NCBI GenBank assembly: GCA_947497065.1
Contig: CANMEQ010000005.1
Location: 1 to 64,000 of the forward strand
Source of the DNA: an uncultured Paracoccaceae bacterium
Lineage (GTDB): Bacteria > Pseudomonadota > Alphaproteobacteria > Rhodobacterales > Rhodobacteraceae
DNA length: 64,000 bases
Direction: 5' to 3'
In this document: piece after piece, positions 1 to 7,916 of the stretch
How positions within the stretch are numbered: position 1 is the stretch's first letter
Layout: the number at the start of each line of letters is the position of its first letter
Notes under the pieces: model-generated
The model's database searches: none
What the model was told of the DNA's origin: nothing
The model's input: only the letters and a program-made list of their open reading frames with translations
Position numbers and translations under genes: made by a program

Positions 1-209
1 CATCCTATCCATTGCATCGTGTTTATCCGCTCTTTCAAAAAGAATGCCGTAAGCCAGATCGCCGGGAGGCCATACATGGCTGTCGTGACAGCCGCGTACT
101 CAGGGTTGGGGTGGTTGCCCGCTGAAACAATCGAAAAAATGGCGATCCCATCCAGAAAATTCGAGCTTTGTTCTAAGTTCTGCTGACGATGTGACGAGCG
201 TTCTGGGCT
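1..209 (-). pseudogene. EamA/DMT-family transporter remnant (5'-truncated, runs off left edge)
   Basis: Read on the minus strand, bases from about 158 down to 1 encode a peptide typical of the C-terminal half of an EamA (drug/metabolite transporter superfamily) permease. It contains NPEYAAV, a hydrophobic helix and then FFLKERINTMQWIG, which resembles the family's FLKE...QW.G ending. No N-terminal transporter domain lies upstream: the same frame meets a TGA at 210-212, and the residues between that stop and about 158 are not EamA-like. The rest of the gene would continue to the left of the window. I infer a decayed 5'-truncated copy. An alternative is an intact gene with an unusual start or a frameshift; another frame nearby is also briefly hydrophobic. 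Confidence 0.55.
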
Positions 210-304
210 TCACCAGTACAAGGAGACCGGCGACCACCTCACATGCGCGTGCATAAAAGCTTGTATCGTTTGATAGAGAGATAGCGTGCTCCGCTTTGCT
301 TGAA

Positions 305-318
305 TTAATCTGATTTAA
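305..318. promoter_or_regulatory. Near-palindrome upstream of siderophore importer
   Basis: TTAATC-T-GATTTAA is a near-palindrome about 107 bases before the importer start. A perfect version, TTAATC-G-GATTAA, occurs in the hmuS/hmuR intergenic region, and both are followed within about 25 bases by AATATCT. A shared iron-responsive operator is inferred; the regulator is unknown. Confidence 0.4.
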
Positions 319-334
319 TTACTCGGAAATATCT

Positions 335-356
335 GGACAGTTTAAAATCGCTGTCC
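335..356. promoter_or_regulatory. Inverted repeat GGACAG-N10-CTGTCC
   Basis: Perfect 6-base arms separated by 10 bases (335-340 and 351-356), about 70 bases before the first importer gene. It could be an operator or a hairpin in the 5' leader. It is not found in the other iron promoters of this window. Confidence 0.35.
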
Positions 357-424
357 TAATTACAGGAATATTCGCAAAGCCAACCAAGACGGTCAGCCAT
401 GCCTCAATGTGAAGGATGACTGAT

Positions 425-1312
425 ATGTTTCGTGCATTTGCACTATCGCTTACCGTCTTGGCCGGACCTGTGTTCGCTGATGATATTGCAGTCGAGACCT
501 ATATCGGCTCGGCTAATGTGGCAAAATCGCCAGACCGGATCGCCGTTTTTGACATTGCTGCGTTGGACACACTGGATGCATTGGGGGTCGACGTCGACGG
601 TGTCGTTTCTCCGCTATTCGTCGACTACGTTGCTGATGCAGTCGATGATGCACAAAGTGTTGGCACGCTTTTTGAGCCAGATTTCGAGGCGATTGCCGCG
701 GGTGATTATGACCTCTTGATTGCCGGTGGTCGCTCGTCCCGCGTCGCGCCTGATCTTGGTAAAATTGCGCCAACGATTGATATGACGATTTGGGAAGACA
801 CCATCGGCCAAGGCCTCGCGCGTCTAGAAGCCTACGGTGAGATTTTTGATATGCAGGCAGAAGCGGCCACACTTCGTGCCGCTTTTGAGACTGCCCTTAA
901 CGACGCACGCGAGGCCGTTTCCGATGAAGGCAACGCATTGATCGTCATGACCAATGGACCGACCGTATCGGCTTACGGTGCAAACGGGCGTTTCGGTTGG
1001 CTTCATACGGCGTTGGAGTTGCCAGAAGCGGTTGAAGCGGTTGAAGAGGCAACGCATGGCGAGGCAATTAGCTTTGAATTCATTCGCGATGCGAACCCTG
1101 ACGTTCTGATTGTTATCGACCGTGCTGCAGCGATTGGACAAGAGGGGGAAGCCGCCTCTGCTACGCTCGACAATGCGTTGGTGCGTGAAACCACTGCTTG
1201 GGCGAATGACAATGTGATCTATTTGAATAGCGCCAACGTCTATATCTCAAACGGTGGCATCCAATCGATGACACAGATCGTTTCGCAATTTGCGACAACC
1301 TTTGCAGATTAA
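425..1312 (+). CDS. Siderophore ABC transporter substrate-binding protein (CeuE/FatB/YclQ-like)
   Basis: Periplasmic binding protein of about 295 residues for iron-siderophore import. A signal peptide (MFRAFALSLTVLAGPVFA) is followed by a helical-backbone class III binding fold. The stretch RIAVFDIAALDTLDALGV near residue 40 is close to the family's conserved 'P.RVVVFDYGALDTLDALGV' region, and a second lobe ends in NVIYLNSANVYISNGGIQSM. I chose the ATG at 425 because the GAAGGA at 411-416 is well spaced for it and the signal peptide then starts cleanly; the in-frame ATG at 416 lies inside that ribosome site. First gene of a four-gene operon with two permeases and an ATPase. The exact siderophore is not readable; relatives bind catecholate-type iron complexes. 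Confidence 0.85.
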   Translation: MFRAFALSLTVLAGPVFADDIAVETYIGSANVAKSPDRIAVFDIAALDTLDALGVDVDGVVSPLFVDYVADAVDDAQSVGTLFEPDFEAIAAGDYDLLIAGGRSSRVAPDLGKIAPTIDMTIWEDTIGQGLARLEAYGEIFDMQAEAATLRAAFETALNDAREAVSDEGNALIVMTNGPTVSAYGANGRFGWLHTALELPEAVEAVEEATHGEAISFEFIRDANPDVLIVIDRAAAIGQEGEAASATLDNALVRETTAWANDNVIYLNSANVYISNGGIQSMTQIVSQFATTFAD

Positions 1313-1321
1313 TACCTGATG

Positions 1322-2272
1322 ATGGGCTGGTATTGGGCGGGCGTATTTTCGCTCGCCCTTTTGTCTTTTTGTTCGATCTTCATTGGTGTCATAGATTTGT
1401 CTGTCTCCGACTTATGGCGTGACCCCGATGGGCTGCATTTGATTGCCATCAGCCGGTTTCCAAGGACGATTGCGGCGGTGATTGCAGGCGGGGCTTTGGC
1501 CGTCGCAGGCTGTGTCATGCAAATGTTGGTCAGGAACCGCTTTGTCGAACCGATGACCGCAGGGACCGGGCAAGGCGCAGCCTTGGGCATTCTGCTCGTG
1601 ACGATCTTTGCGCCTCAGGCCCCTATTTTTCTGAAAATGATGCTGGCCTCTGCGACAGCACTGTTTGCGAGCCTCGGATTTCTAGCGATTGTACGGCGCT
1701 TGCCGCCCAAAGAACCTTTGCTCGTTCCGCTGGTCGGCCTTGTTTACGGTGGGTTGATTGGGGCATCCGTCGTTTTCGTCGCTTATCAGGCGGATTTGTT
1801 ACAGTTCATTTCGGTTTGGTTAAATGGCGAGTTCTCCGGGGTCCTGCGTGGCCGATACGAGTTGCTTTGGTTGGCGGCGCTGGGGGCCGGGTTCACCTAT
1901 TTTGCGGCCGATCAGATCGCGATCGTTGGTTTAGGGCGGGCGATAACCACGTCGCTTGGTTTGAGCTACGGACAGGTTCTACTGATCGGACTGATTTCAA
2001 TTTCGTTCATCTCAGCGCTCACGGTTGTGACTGTTGGGATCATTCCGTTTGTCGGGTTGGTTGTTCCCAATATAATTTCCCGCCTTTTCGGCGATAATCT
2101 ACGACGGACCTTGCCCCTCATCGCGATGCTGGGCGCAGGGCTCACGCTTGCCTCTGATATTGCGGGTCGTTTGCTGCGGTACCCATTCGAAATACCTGTT
2201 GGCAGTGTTCTGGGGGTCCTAGGGGCATTTGTCTTTCTGGGTCTGCTCTACAGGGGCCAGCGCTATGAATAG
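1322..2272 (+). CDS. Iron-siderophore ABC transporter permease (FecCD family), first subunit
   Basis: Inner-membrane permease of about 316 residues with many hydrophobic helices. It carries the FecCD signature near residue 240, GIIPFVGLVVPNIISRLFG, with Asn where many relatives have His in 'VPH'. The N-terminal part contains RFPRTIAAVIAGGALAVAGC, typical of the family. It starts 9 bases after the binding-protein stop with two consecutive ATGs (1319 and 1322) and only a weak ribosome site, suggesting translational coupling. It pairs with the next gene to form a heterodimeric channel, as in YclN/YclO or CeuB/CeuC. Confidence 0.9.
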   Translation: MGWYWAGVFSLALLSFCSIFIGVIDLSVSDLWRDPDGLHLIAISRFPRTIAAVIAGGALAVAGCVMQMLVRNRFVEPMTAGTGQGAALGILLVTIFAPQAPIFLKMMLASATALFASLGFLAIVRRLPPKEPLLVPLVGLVYGGLIGASVVFVAYQADLLQFISVWLNGEFSGVLRGRYELLWLAALGAGFTYFAADQIAIVGLGRAITTSLGLSYGQVLLIGLISISFISALTVVTVGIIPFVGLVVPNIISRLFGDNLRRTLPLIAMLGAGLTLASDIAGRLLRYPFEIPVGSVLGVLGAFVFLGLLYRGQRYE

Positions 2273-3206
2273 GCGCTTGATTTGGCTGGCAGTAATACTG
2301 TTCGTTTGCAGCGTTGCGTATATGAGCGTTGGCGCCCGTGGACCGCTTAGCTTCGTGCTTCCATTTCGTGGGGCAAAACTCGCCGCGCTTATCCTGGTGG
2401 CGGTATCGGTTTCAACGTCGACTGTCGTGTTTCAAACCGTAACTCAAAACAAGATTCTGACACCGTCAATTATGGGGTTCGACGCGCTATACGTTTTGAT
2501 TTTGACGGGGGCCGTCTACAGCTTTGGCGGCATGGTGGTCTTTGGTTTTTCAGATCAGTTTGTTTTTGCCGTTTCGGCCAGTTCAATGACGCTTGCGGCA
2601 CTCATTCTATTTTCAACGATGCTGCAGTCTGCAAAGGCGGACCTGCTGCGGCTGGTTCTGACTGGCGTCGTGTTAGGCGGGCTGTTTCGCGCATTGACGG
2701 ACTTTATGCAGCGGATCATCGACCCAAACGAATTTGCGGTGATTCAAGGGGCGTCCTACGCGCGTTTTTCAGTGCTTGAGACGGATCTTTTAATGATCGC
2801 AGCAGCGACCTGTATCATCTCAATGATCCTACTCTGGCGGATGCGGTTCGCGTTGGATGTGATCGTTTTGGGGCGCGAGGCGGCAGTGAACCTTGGCGTG
2901 AATGTGAAGCGCACCCAGCTCTTGGTGTTGATGTTGATGTCGGTTCTTGTGGCTGTTTCAACGGCGTTGGTGGGGCCGATCGCGTTCCTAGGTCTGCTGG
3001 TCGTAAGCGTTGCACGCCTGGTCACGCCGGTCGAGCAGCACGGTGTTCTTTTGGTCAGCGCCAGCTTGATTTCTGCAATTACGCTGATTGGCGGGCAGAC
3101 CATTTTGGAACGGGTGTTCCGGCTATCGACGCCCTTGTCGGTGGTGATTGACCTTTTGGGCGGGGCCTTGTTCCTGATCCTACTTTTGCGGGGGTATCGC
3201 AGATGA
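2265..3206 (+). CDS. Iron-siderophore ABC transporter permease (FecCD family), second subunit
   Basis: Second FecCD-type permease, 313 residues, hydrophobic throughout. Near residue 240 it has VGPIAFLGLLVVSVARLVTP, the counterpart of the FecCD 'G.I.FVGL..PH..R' loop that contacts the ATPase. I chose ATG 2265, which overlaps the end of the first permease by 8 bases, because the reading frame upstream is internal to that gene and the first helix (RRLIWLAVILFVCSVAYM) starts directly after it. Two adjacent permease genes plus one ATPase fit a heterodimeric transmembrane unit with a homodimeric ATPase. Confidence 0.88.
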   Translation: MNRRLIWLAVILFVCSVAYMSVGARGPLSFVLPFRGAKLAALILVAVSVSTSTVVFQTVTQNKILTPSIMGFDALYVLILTGAVYSFGGMVVFGFSDQFVFAVSASSMTLAALILFSTMLQSAKADLLRLVLTGVVLGGLFRALTDFMQRIIDPNEFAVIQGASYARFSVLETDLLMIAAATCIISMILLWRMRFALDVIVLGREAAVNLGVNVKRTQLLVLMLMSVLVAVSTALVGPIAFLGLLVVSVARLVTPVEQHGVLLVSASLISAITLIGGQTILERVFRLSTPLSVVIDLLGGALFLILLLRGYRR

Positions 3207-3955
3207 TTTCTATTCGAAATGTGTCCTATCAGATCGGAAGCACCATGATCTTGTCGGACATTTCTTTGGAAATACCGAAAGGAAAAGTGACGGCACTGAT
3301 CGGGCCAAACGGAGCCGGAAAATCAACGCTCCTGTCCCTCATCGCCCGGCTCGAGCGATTGCAAAGCGGCACGGTGCGCGTGGGCAATCTTTTGGTGGGC
3401 GAGTGTTCAAACCGAGAGCTAGCACAACACCTATCAATTTTGCCGCAAACGCTAGATCAGGCCCCGCGGTTATCTGTGAGAGAGCTGGTCTCTTTTGGTC
3501 GCTATCCCTACCATCAGGGTCGGCCTCAGGCCGAGGACAACCGTGCCGTTGATCATGCTTTGACGGTGTTTGGCTTGGCGGACTTGGCGCAGCGCCCATT
3601 AGATGCGCTCTCCGGCGGGCAACGGCAACGCGTACAAATCGCAATGAACTTCGCGCAAGATACCGAATATATGTTGCTCGACGAGCCTCTGAACAACCTG
3701 GATATCGCGGGCGCGCGGTCATTGATGGCCTTGCTGTGCGATGTGTCAGAGCGCCACAGCAAAACAATCGTCATCGTCTTGCACGATATCAACTACGCAA
3801 GCCGATACGCGGACCATATCGTTGCAATGCAAAACGGAACAATCATGGCGGAAGGTACGCCGAGTGAGATTGTGAACGCGGATCTATTGCGCGACGTGTT
3901 TCAAACCAATGCCGAGATCATGCATGTGGACGGTGTACCTATCGTTTTGGTTTAA
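3203..3955 (+). CDS. Iron-siderophore ABC transporter ATP-binding protein
   Basis: Cytoplasmic ATPase of 250 residues that powers the importer. Walker A GPNGAGKST is near residue 34, the signature LSGGQRQR near 136, Walker B MLLDEPLNNLD near 156, and the switch His is in VIVLHDINYASRYAD. The start overlaps the second permease by ATGA (3203-3206). The stop codon is shared with the convergent hmuV gene: TTAA at 3952-3955 supplies TAA on both strands, leaving no room for an intrinsic terminator between the two operons. Confidence 0.92.
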   Translation: MISIRNVSYQIGSTMILSDISLEIPKGKVTALIGPNGAGKSTLLSLIARLERLQSGTVRVGNLLVGECSNRELAQHLSILPQTLDQAPRLSVRELVSFGRYPYHQGRPQAEDNRAVDHALTVFGLADLAQRPLDALSGGQRQRVQIAMNFAQDTEYMLLDEPLNNLDIAGARSLMALLCDVSERHSKTIVIVLHDINYASRYADHIVAMQNGTIMAEGTPSEIVNADLLRDVFQTNAEIMHVDGVPIVLV

Positions 3956-4740
3956 CGAAGGTTGGCCACCTGCGGCAAAATATAGGGCACGTGACAGTGC
4001 TGGGTCGGGGCAACGTTCACGCGTACACGACATCCGTAGGCCCCTGATAGGTGGTCGTCGGTCAGCACATGCTGCGCATCGCCTTGAACAACTCTACGGC
4101 CATTTTTCATCAACAAAATTCTGTCGGCGAACATCGACGTCAGGTTGAGGTCGTGCATCACGGCAATTACGCCCCCGCCGTTGTTTGCGAAACTTCTAGC
4201 GATTTCCATCACCTCGAGCTGGTGGCCGATATCAAGCGCAGAAACAGGTTCATCTAGGAACAACCAAGAGGGTTTTCCATCGCGCGTAGGCTCCCAAACT
4301 TGCACAAGAACCCGTGCCAATTGGCACCGTTGTTGTTCACCACCCGATAGCGCGTGGTAAAGTCTGCCTTCGTAGCCAGCTAGCCCAACATGTTCCAGCG
4401 CACGTCGGGGAAGTGTGCTGTCATTGCTTCCAAGACCTGCGATAAGCCCAAGCCGTACAACTTCCAAAACGGTGAATGGGAAGGCTAGACCCGCGTTTTG
4501 CGGGAGCACAGCGCGCCGCGCGGCGAGGGCTGGGGCTGGTATTGCTTTTACATCTTCTTGGTCGAGCAGGATTGAGCCCGTATAGGGAAGCTCACCGGTC
4601 ATTGCCTTGAGGAGTGTTGTCTTGCCTGATCCGTTGGGGCCGACAATCGCCGTCACGTGACCAGCTTGGCCTTCGAAATTCACACCATGCAGAATGGCCG
4701 TTTTGCCCAATGACACATTAATGTTTGTTGCAATCAGCAC
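3952..4740 (-). CDS. hmuV: Haem ABC transporter ATP-binding protein
   Basis: ATPase of the haem importer, 262 residues. Walker A GPNGSGKTT, signature LSGGEQQR, Walker B WLFLDEPVSALD and the switch region VMHDLNLTSMFAD are in order. It appears to start at a GTG (4740) three bases after the hmuU stop. Last gene of the - strand operon hmuS-hmuT-hmuU-hmuV. Assignment to haem rather than another chelate rests on the hmuS and hmuT neighbours. Confidence 0.9.
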   Translation of the reverse strand: MLIATNINVSLGKTAILHGVNFEGQAGHVTAIVGPNGSGKTTLLKAMTGELPYTGSILLDQEDVKAIPAPALAARRAVLPQNAGLAFPFTVLEVVRLGLIAGLGSNDSTLPRRALEHVGLAGYEGRLYHALSGGEQQRCQLARVLVQVWEPTRDGKPSWLFLDEPVSALDIGHQLEVMEIARSFANNGGGVIAVMHDLNLTSMFADRILLMKNGRRVVQGDAQHVLTDDHLSGAYGCRVRVNVAPTQHCHVPYILPQVANLR

Positions 4741-4743
4741 GGT

Positions 4744-5823
4744 TTAAATATCCAAAACGCCGCGACTGCGCAGCAATACAAACAAGAAAAATGGGCCTCC
4801 GATAGTGGCCGTGATGATACCAATCGGCAGTTCGCTGGGGGCAACGATAACGCGTGACACCATATCGGCGGCAAGTAGAAACGCGGCACCGAGCAATGCT
4901 GAAATGGGTAAAAGAAACTTATGGCTTGGGCCGATGGTGAGGCGGAGCAAGTGCGGCACAACGATACCAACAAAACCGATCCCGCCAGACACTGCGACGG
5001 AGGCACCTGTAGCGCATGCAACCGTTAAAATCGCGATGTTTTTCATACGTTGGACGGGGATTCCCAGATGCCAAGCGGTGGCCTCGCCCAAGGTTAGTGC
5101 ATCTAGTCCACGGGCAAGGAATGGCATCGTAGACAAGGCCAATATCATCAAGGGCCCCGCGACAAGCAATTTGGTCCACGTCGCCCCTGCGAGAGACCCA
5201 AGCCCCCAGAACGTCAAATCGCGAAGCTGATTATCATCCGCAATGTAGACCAACACCCCTGCGATAGCGCCAGTCAGCGCGCCGAGCGCTATTCCTGCGA
5301 GCAACATGACCGCCACAGATGTGCGCCCTTTCCGGGTCGCGATACGGTAGAGCAAAAGTGTAGAAGCCCAGCCGCCTAAAAACGCCGCGATTGGAATTGT
5401 GTACATGCCAGCGACGGCGGCAATTCCGGCGGGTAGAAGGCCTCCCAATACAATTGCCAAGATCGCACCAAGCCCGGCGCCAGCGCTGACACCAACCAAA
5501 CCAGGGTCGGCCAAGGGGTTGCGAAACAGGCCCTGCATCACCGCACCGGATACCGCCAAAGATGCACCAACAAGCGCGCCCAATAATGTACGCGGGGCGC
5601 GAATGTCGAACAGAATGACCTTTTCCCGTAGGCCAATCTGTTCGCCAGATGCCCACGTGAAGAGGGCCTGCAGCAAGGATGTACCCGACGCGCCAACCGT
5701 TAAGCTCGCGATTATCATCATCAAAAGAAGTGCCGCGCATAAGATCAAAACAACCAAAGCTTGAGGGCCGCGATCACCTGCCTGAGGGGGCGAAAGCCTT
5801 ATACCAGCGTCGAGGATCGCCAT
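4744..5823 (-). CDS. hmuU: Haem ABC transporter permease
   Basis: FecCD-family inner-membrane permease of 359 residues. About ten hydrophobic segments are evident. The region DIRAPRTLLGALVGASLAVSG near residue 75 and the loop GGIGFVGIVVPHLLRL near residue 275 are the two best conserved family features. It probably works as a homodimer, since only one permease gene is present here, unlike the siderophore importer next door. It lies 3 bases after hmuT and 3 bases before hmuV in a tightly packed operon. Confidence 0.92.
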   Translation of the reverse strand: MAILDAGIRLSPPQAGDRGPQALVVLILCAALLLMMIIASLTVGASGTSLLQALFTWASGEQIGLREKVILFDIRAPRTLLGALVGASLAVSGAVMQGLFRNPLADPGLVGVSAGAGLGAILAIVLGGLLPAGIAAVAGMYTIPIAAFLGGWASTLLLYRIATRKGRTSVAVMLLAGIALGALTGAIAGVLVYIADDNQLRDLTFWGLGSLAGATWTKLLVAGPLMILALSTMPFLARGLDALTLGEATAWHLGIPVQRMKNIAILTVACATGASVAVSGGIGFVGIVVPHLLRLTIGPSHKFLLPISALLGAAFLLAADMVSRVIVAPSELPIGIITATIGGPFFLFVLLRSRGVLDI

Positions 5824-5826
5824 GGC

Positions 5827-6663
5827 CTAGTTCTGCCCATAAATTGCAGCATGCAATGTTTCTGCAGCTTCAGGCGTTCGCGGACCAAAGCCCAACAGCA
5901 GCAACCCATCGATCCGGACAAGGGATTGTGTTTGCGCTGCAGGAGTGGTTGCGATTGCCGGATGCGCCCAAAGTGCGGTGTCTGCGATGCTGTGATCACC
6001 GTCCCGGATCATCATCACAATCACCTCTGGGGCCGCAAGCGTGACAGCTTCATCGGTCAATGGTTTGTATCCCTCAAAGCCGGTTACAGCATTGGTTCCG
6101 CCAGCCAGTTGAATAATACCATCAGCGGCCGTGTTGGTGCCGGATGCCATTATCCGCCCGCCTTGGACAGATAGAATGAACATAACGCGGGCAGGATCGT
6201 CGACATGCGTGTCGAGCGCTGCAAGCTGGGCATCCACATCCATCGCCAAAGCTGTGCCTTTTTCGGGCACGCCAAGGGCTTCTGCGACAGATTGAATTTT
6301 GTTTGACACGGCGGTGCGATCAAAGCCGTCGGGTATCGTGATGAAGGGTATCTCGGCGCTTTCAAGCACCTGCACTGTTTCCAATGGGCCGCTGCCATCT
6401 TCGGCGATAATCAACGTCGGATTCACCGATAAAACCCCTTCAGGGGATAGGGCCCGCATGTAGCCAACGTCCGGCAGGTCTTCAGCGATGGGTGGAAAGC
6501 TCGAGGTCGTGTCGCGTGCGACGAGACGGTTCTCTTCACCCAACGCGAAGATAATTTCGGTGATTGATCCCCCGACCGACACAATGCGGTCCTCCGCAAA
6601 GGCCATTGTCGAGAGGGGGGCGACAGCGGTGGCCATAAGGATAGCGCGAAACAAAGTGTTCAT
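5827..6663 (-). CDS. hmuT: Periplasmic haem-binding protein
   Basis: Haem-binding component of the importer, 278 residues with an N-terminal signal peptide (MNTLFRAILMATAVAPLSTMAFA). The start of the mature protein, DRIVSVGGSITEIIFALGEE, matches the HmuT/ShuT/PhuT opening, followed by VARDTTSSFP and LPDVGYMRALSPEGVLSVNP. It should pass haem from the outer-membrane receptor to HmuUV. It sits 3 bases after hmuS and 3 bases before hmuU. Confidence 0.9.
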   Translation of the reverse strand: MNTLFRAILMATAVAPLSTMAFAEDRIVSVGGSITEIIFALGEENRLVARDTTSSFPPIAEDLPDVGYMRALSPEGVLSVNPTLIIAEDGSGPLETVQVLESAEIPFITIPDGFDRTAVSNKIQSVAEALGVPEKGTALAMDVDAQLAALDTHVDDPARVMFILSVQGGRIMASGTNTAADGIIQLAGGTNAVTGFEGYKPLTDEAVTLAAPEVIVMMIRDGDHSIADTALWAHPAIATTPAAQTQSLVRIDGLLLLGFGPRTPEAAETLHAAIYGQN

Positions 6664-6666
6664 AAC

Positions 6667-7713
6667 TTAAGCGTCCTCAAGGTGAAGCTGGGGCAGGGTC
6701 GCGATCAGGTCTTTGAACGCACCAGTGTGATCTACCGTGTCTGTTTCTTTGCGACGTCCAAACATTTGAAGAATGAGCGATCCATCTTTGTCGAACGCTT
6801 CGATTGAAACGGCCATGCCGCGTTTGGTTGGTTTTTCCACGGCCCAGACTTCTGCAACATGGTCCGTCCGTAGGTGCAGATTGAAACGAGGATCTAACAC
6901 ATTCTGCCACGGCCCCATCGGTTTGATGGTGTTCAGCGGTCCGGTGTGAATTTGGATGCAGCCGCGATTTCCGACAAACAGCATGATTTCAGTTTCAGCG
7001 TCACCCAACGCGATGATTGCATCGTTCAGCGCCCAAGGGGCCAACGGTTTTACAAATGGTTTTCCGGCAATGCGGTAGGCCCCGAGCCTGTTCATACTTA
7101 ACTTAGACGTGAGGCGCATGAATTGGTGCGTGTCCGTCATTTTTGACCATTCGGCACGGAGCGTCTCGGCCTTCGCAGGGTCTGCTTTGGCCGACTTGAC
7201 AGCCGCGCGCGGCGTCAGGTTGAGCTCAGCGGCATCATCACCCTTTGACAGGTGCTTCAGCATCTCATCCCATGCGCGCAGATCCGTGTCCGGGCGGGCG
7301 AAAACCTTATGTACGGCATCACCCGCCGCGTCGAAAAATTGCATTGAGCGTTGGGTGCCATTCTCGGTCTCTTTGGTCTGGGCCAAGCCATACACCCAAT
7401 GGCTGCGAAAGATCCGGAGGTCGATATCATCATTGATGACCATCGAGGCATGCGGCCCGCCACGGTAGTTTTCATAGACACCTGTCTTCTCATGAACAGC
7501 GCTTTCGTTGCGTGTCAACGCCATCACGGGGCCAACGGTGTTCAGCGCTGGCATGATTTGATCTGGATCAGCGGCAATGGGCATGGCGCCCGATGCTGCC
7601 ACCAGTGCGGCTTCGCCGACGCCCAGTTCTTTGGCTGCGTCACGAGTTCGTCTTTTGGGGTGGTCGTTGAGATAGGCGCGAATTGCATCCGGGGTGGGCT
7701 GGGCCATCGTCAT
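6667..7713 (-). CDS. hmuS: Haem utilisation/degradation protein HmuS
   Basis: Cytoplasmic haem-handling protein of 348 residues, the usual length for the HmuS/HemS/ChuS family, built from two similar halves. Visible family features include AVHEKTGVYENYRGGPHASM, an early DLRIFRSHWVYG and the second-half counterpart GNRGCIQIHTGPL with DPRFNLHLR. Members bind imported haem and either pass it on or break the ring; which applies cannot be read here. First gene of the hmuSTUV operon, divergent from the receptor operon. ATG 7713 has GAGGA about 8 bases upstream; an internal ATG at 7707 is possible. Confidence 0.9.
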   Translation of the reverse strand: MTMAQPTPDAIRAYLNDHPKRRTRDAAKELGVGEAALVAASGAMPIAADPDQIMPALNTVGPVMALTRNESAVHEKTGVYENYRGGPHASMVINDDIDLRIFRSHWVYGLAQTKETENGTQRSMQFFDAAGDAVHKVFARPDTDLRAWDEMLKHLSKGDDAAELNLTPRAAVKSAKADPAKAETLRAEWSKMTDTHQFMRLTSKLSMNRLGAYRIAGKPFVKPLAPWALNDAIIALGDAETEIMLFVGNRGCIQIHTGPLNTIKPMGPWQNVLDPRFNLHLRTDHVAEVWAVEKPTKRGMAVSIEAFDKDGSLILQMFGRRKETDTVDHTGAFKDLIATLPQLHLEDA

Positions 7714-7801
7714 TTGGCAGTCCTCATGTTGGTGTGTTTAACAGTGAGAGCTGGCGCATTGGCTGGCTGAGGAAGTTTCGCAACTTCTTTACTTGACTGT
7801 T

Positions 7802-7814
7802 TTAATCGGATTAA
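7802..7814. promoter_or_regulatory. Perfect palindrome TTAATC-G-GATTAA in hmuS/hmuR promoter region
   Basis: Thirteen-base perfect palindrome in the 203-base gap between divergent hmuS and the haem receptor. A one-base-degenerate copy lies before the siderophore importer at 305-318. Its position between two divergent iron operons fits an operator; this is inference. Confidence 0.45.
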
Positions 7815-7828
7815 TTAGCAGCGGCAAG

Positions 7829-7845
7829 AGAATATCTCATATTCT
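7829..7845. promoter_or_regulatory. Perfect palindrome AGAATAT-CTC-ATATTCT
   Basis: Seven-base perfect arms around CTC, 15 bases from the TTAATCGGATTAA palindrome and about 70 bases before the receptor start. It may be a second operator or overlap a -10 region. The outer bases resemble part of the ICE motif described for Irr, but the spacing differs, so I do not assign it. Confidence 0.4.
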
Positions 7846-7916
7846 AAGCAAGCCATCGACACATACCTCGGCCAGCTAACACGAAAGCATCACGCCAATA
7901 GGGCTGAGGGGAAAAG

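Noticed and set aside
76-186. Open + strand frame of 36 residues with GGGAGG before its ATG
   Set aside because: The same bases encode a recognisable EamA segment on the - strand, and the + strand peptide resembles nothing; the ribosome-like site is probably chance.
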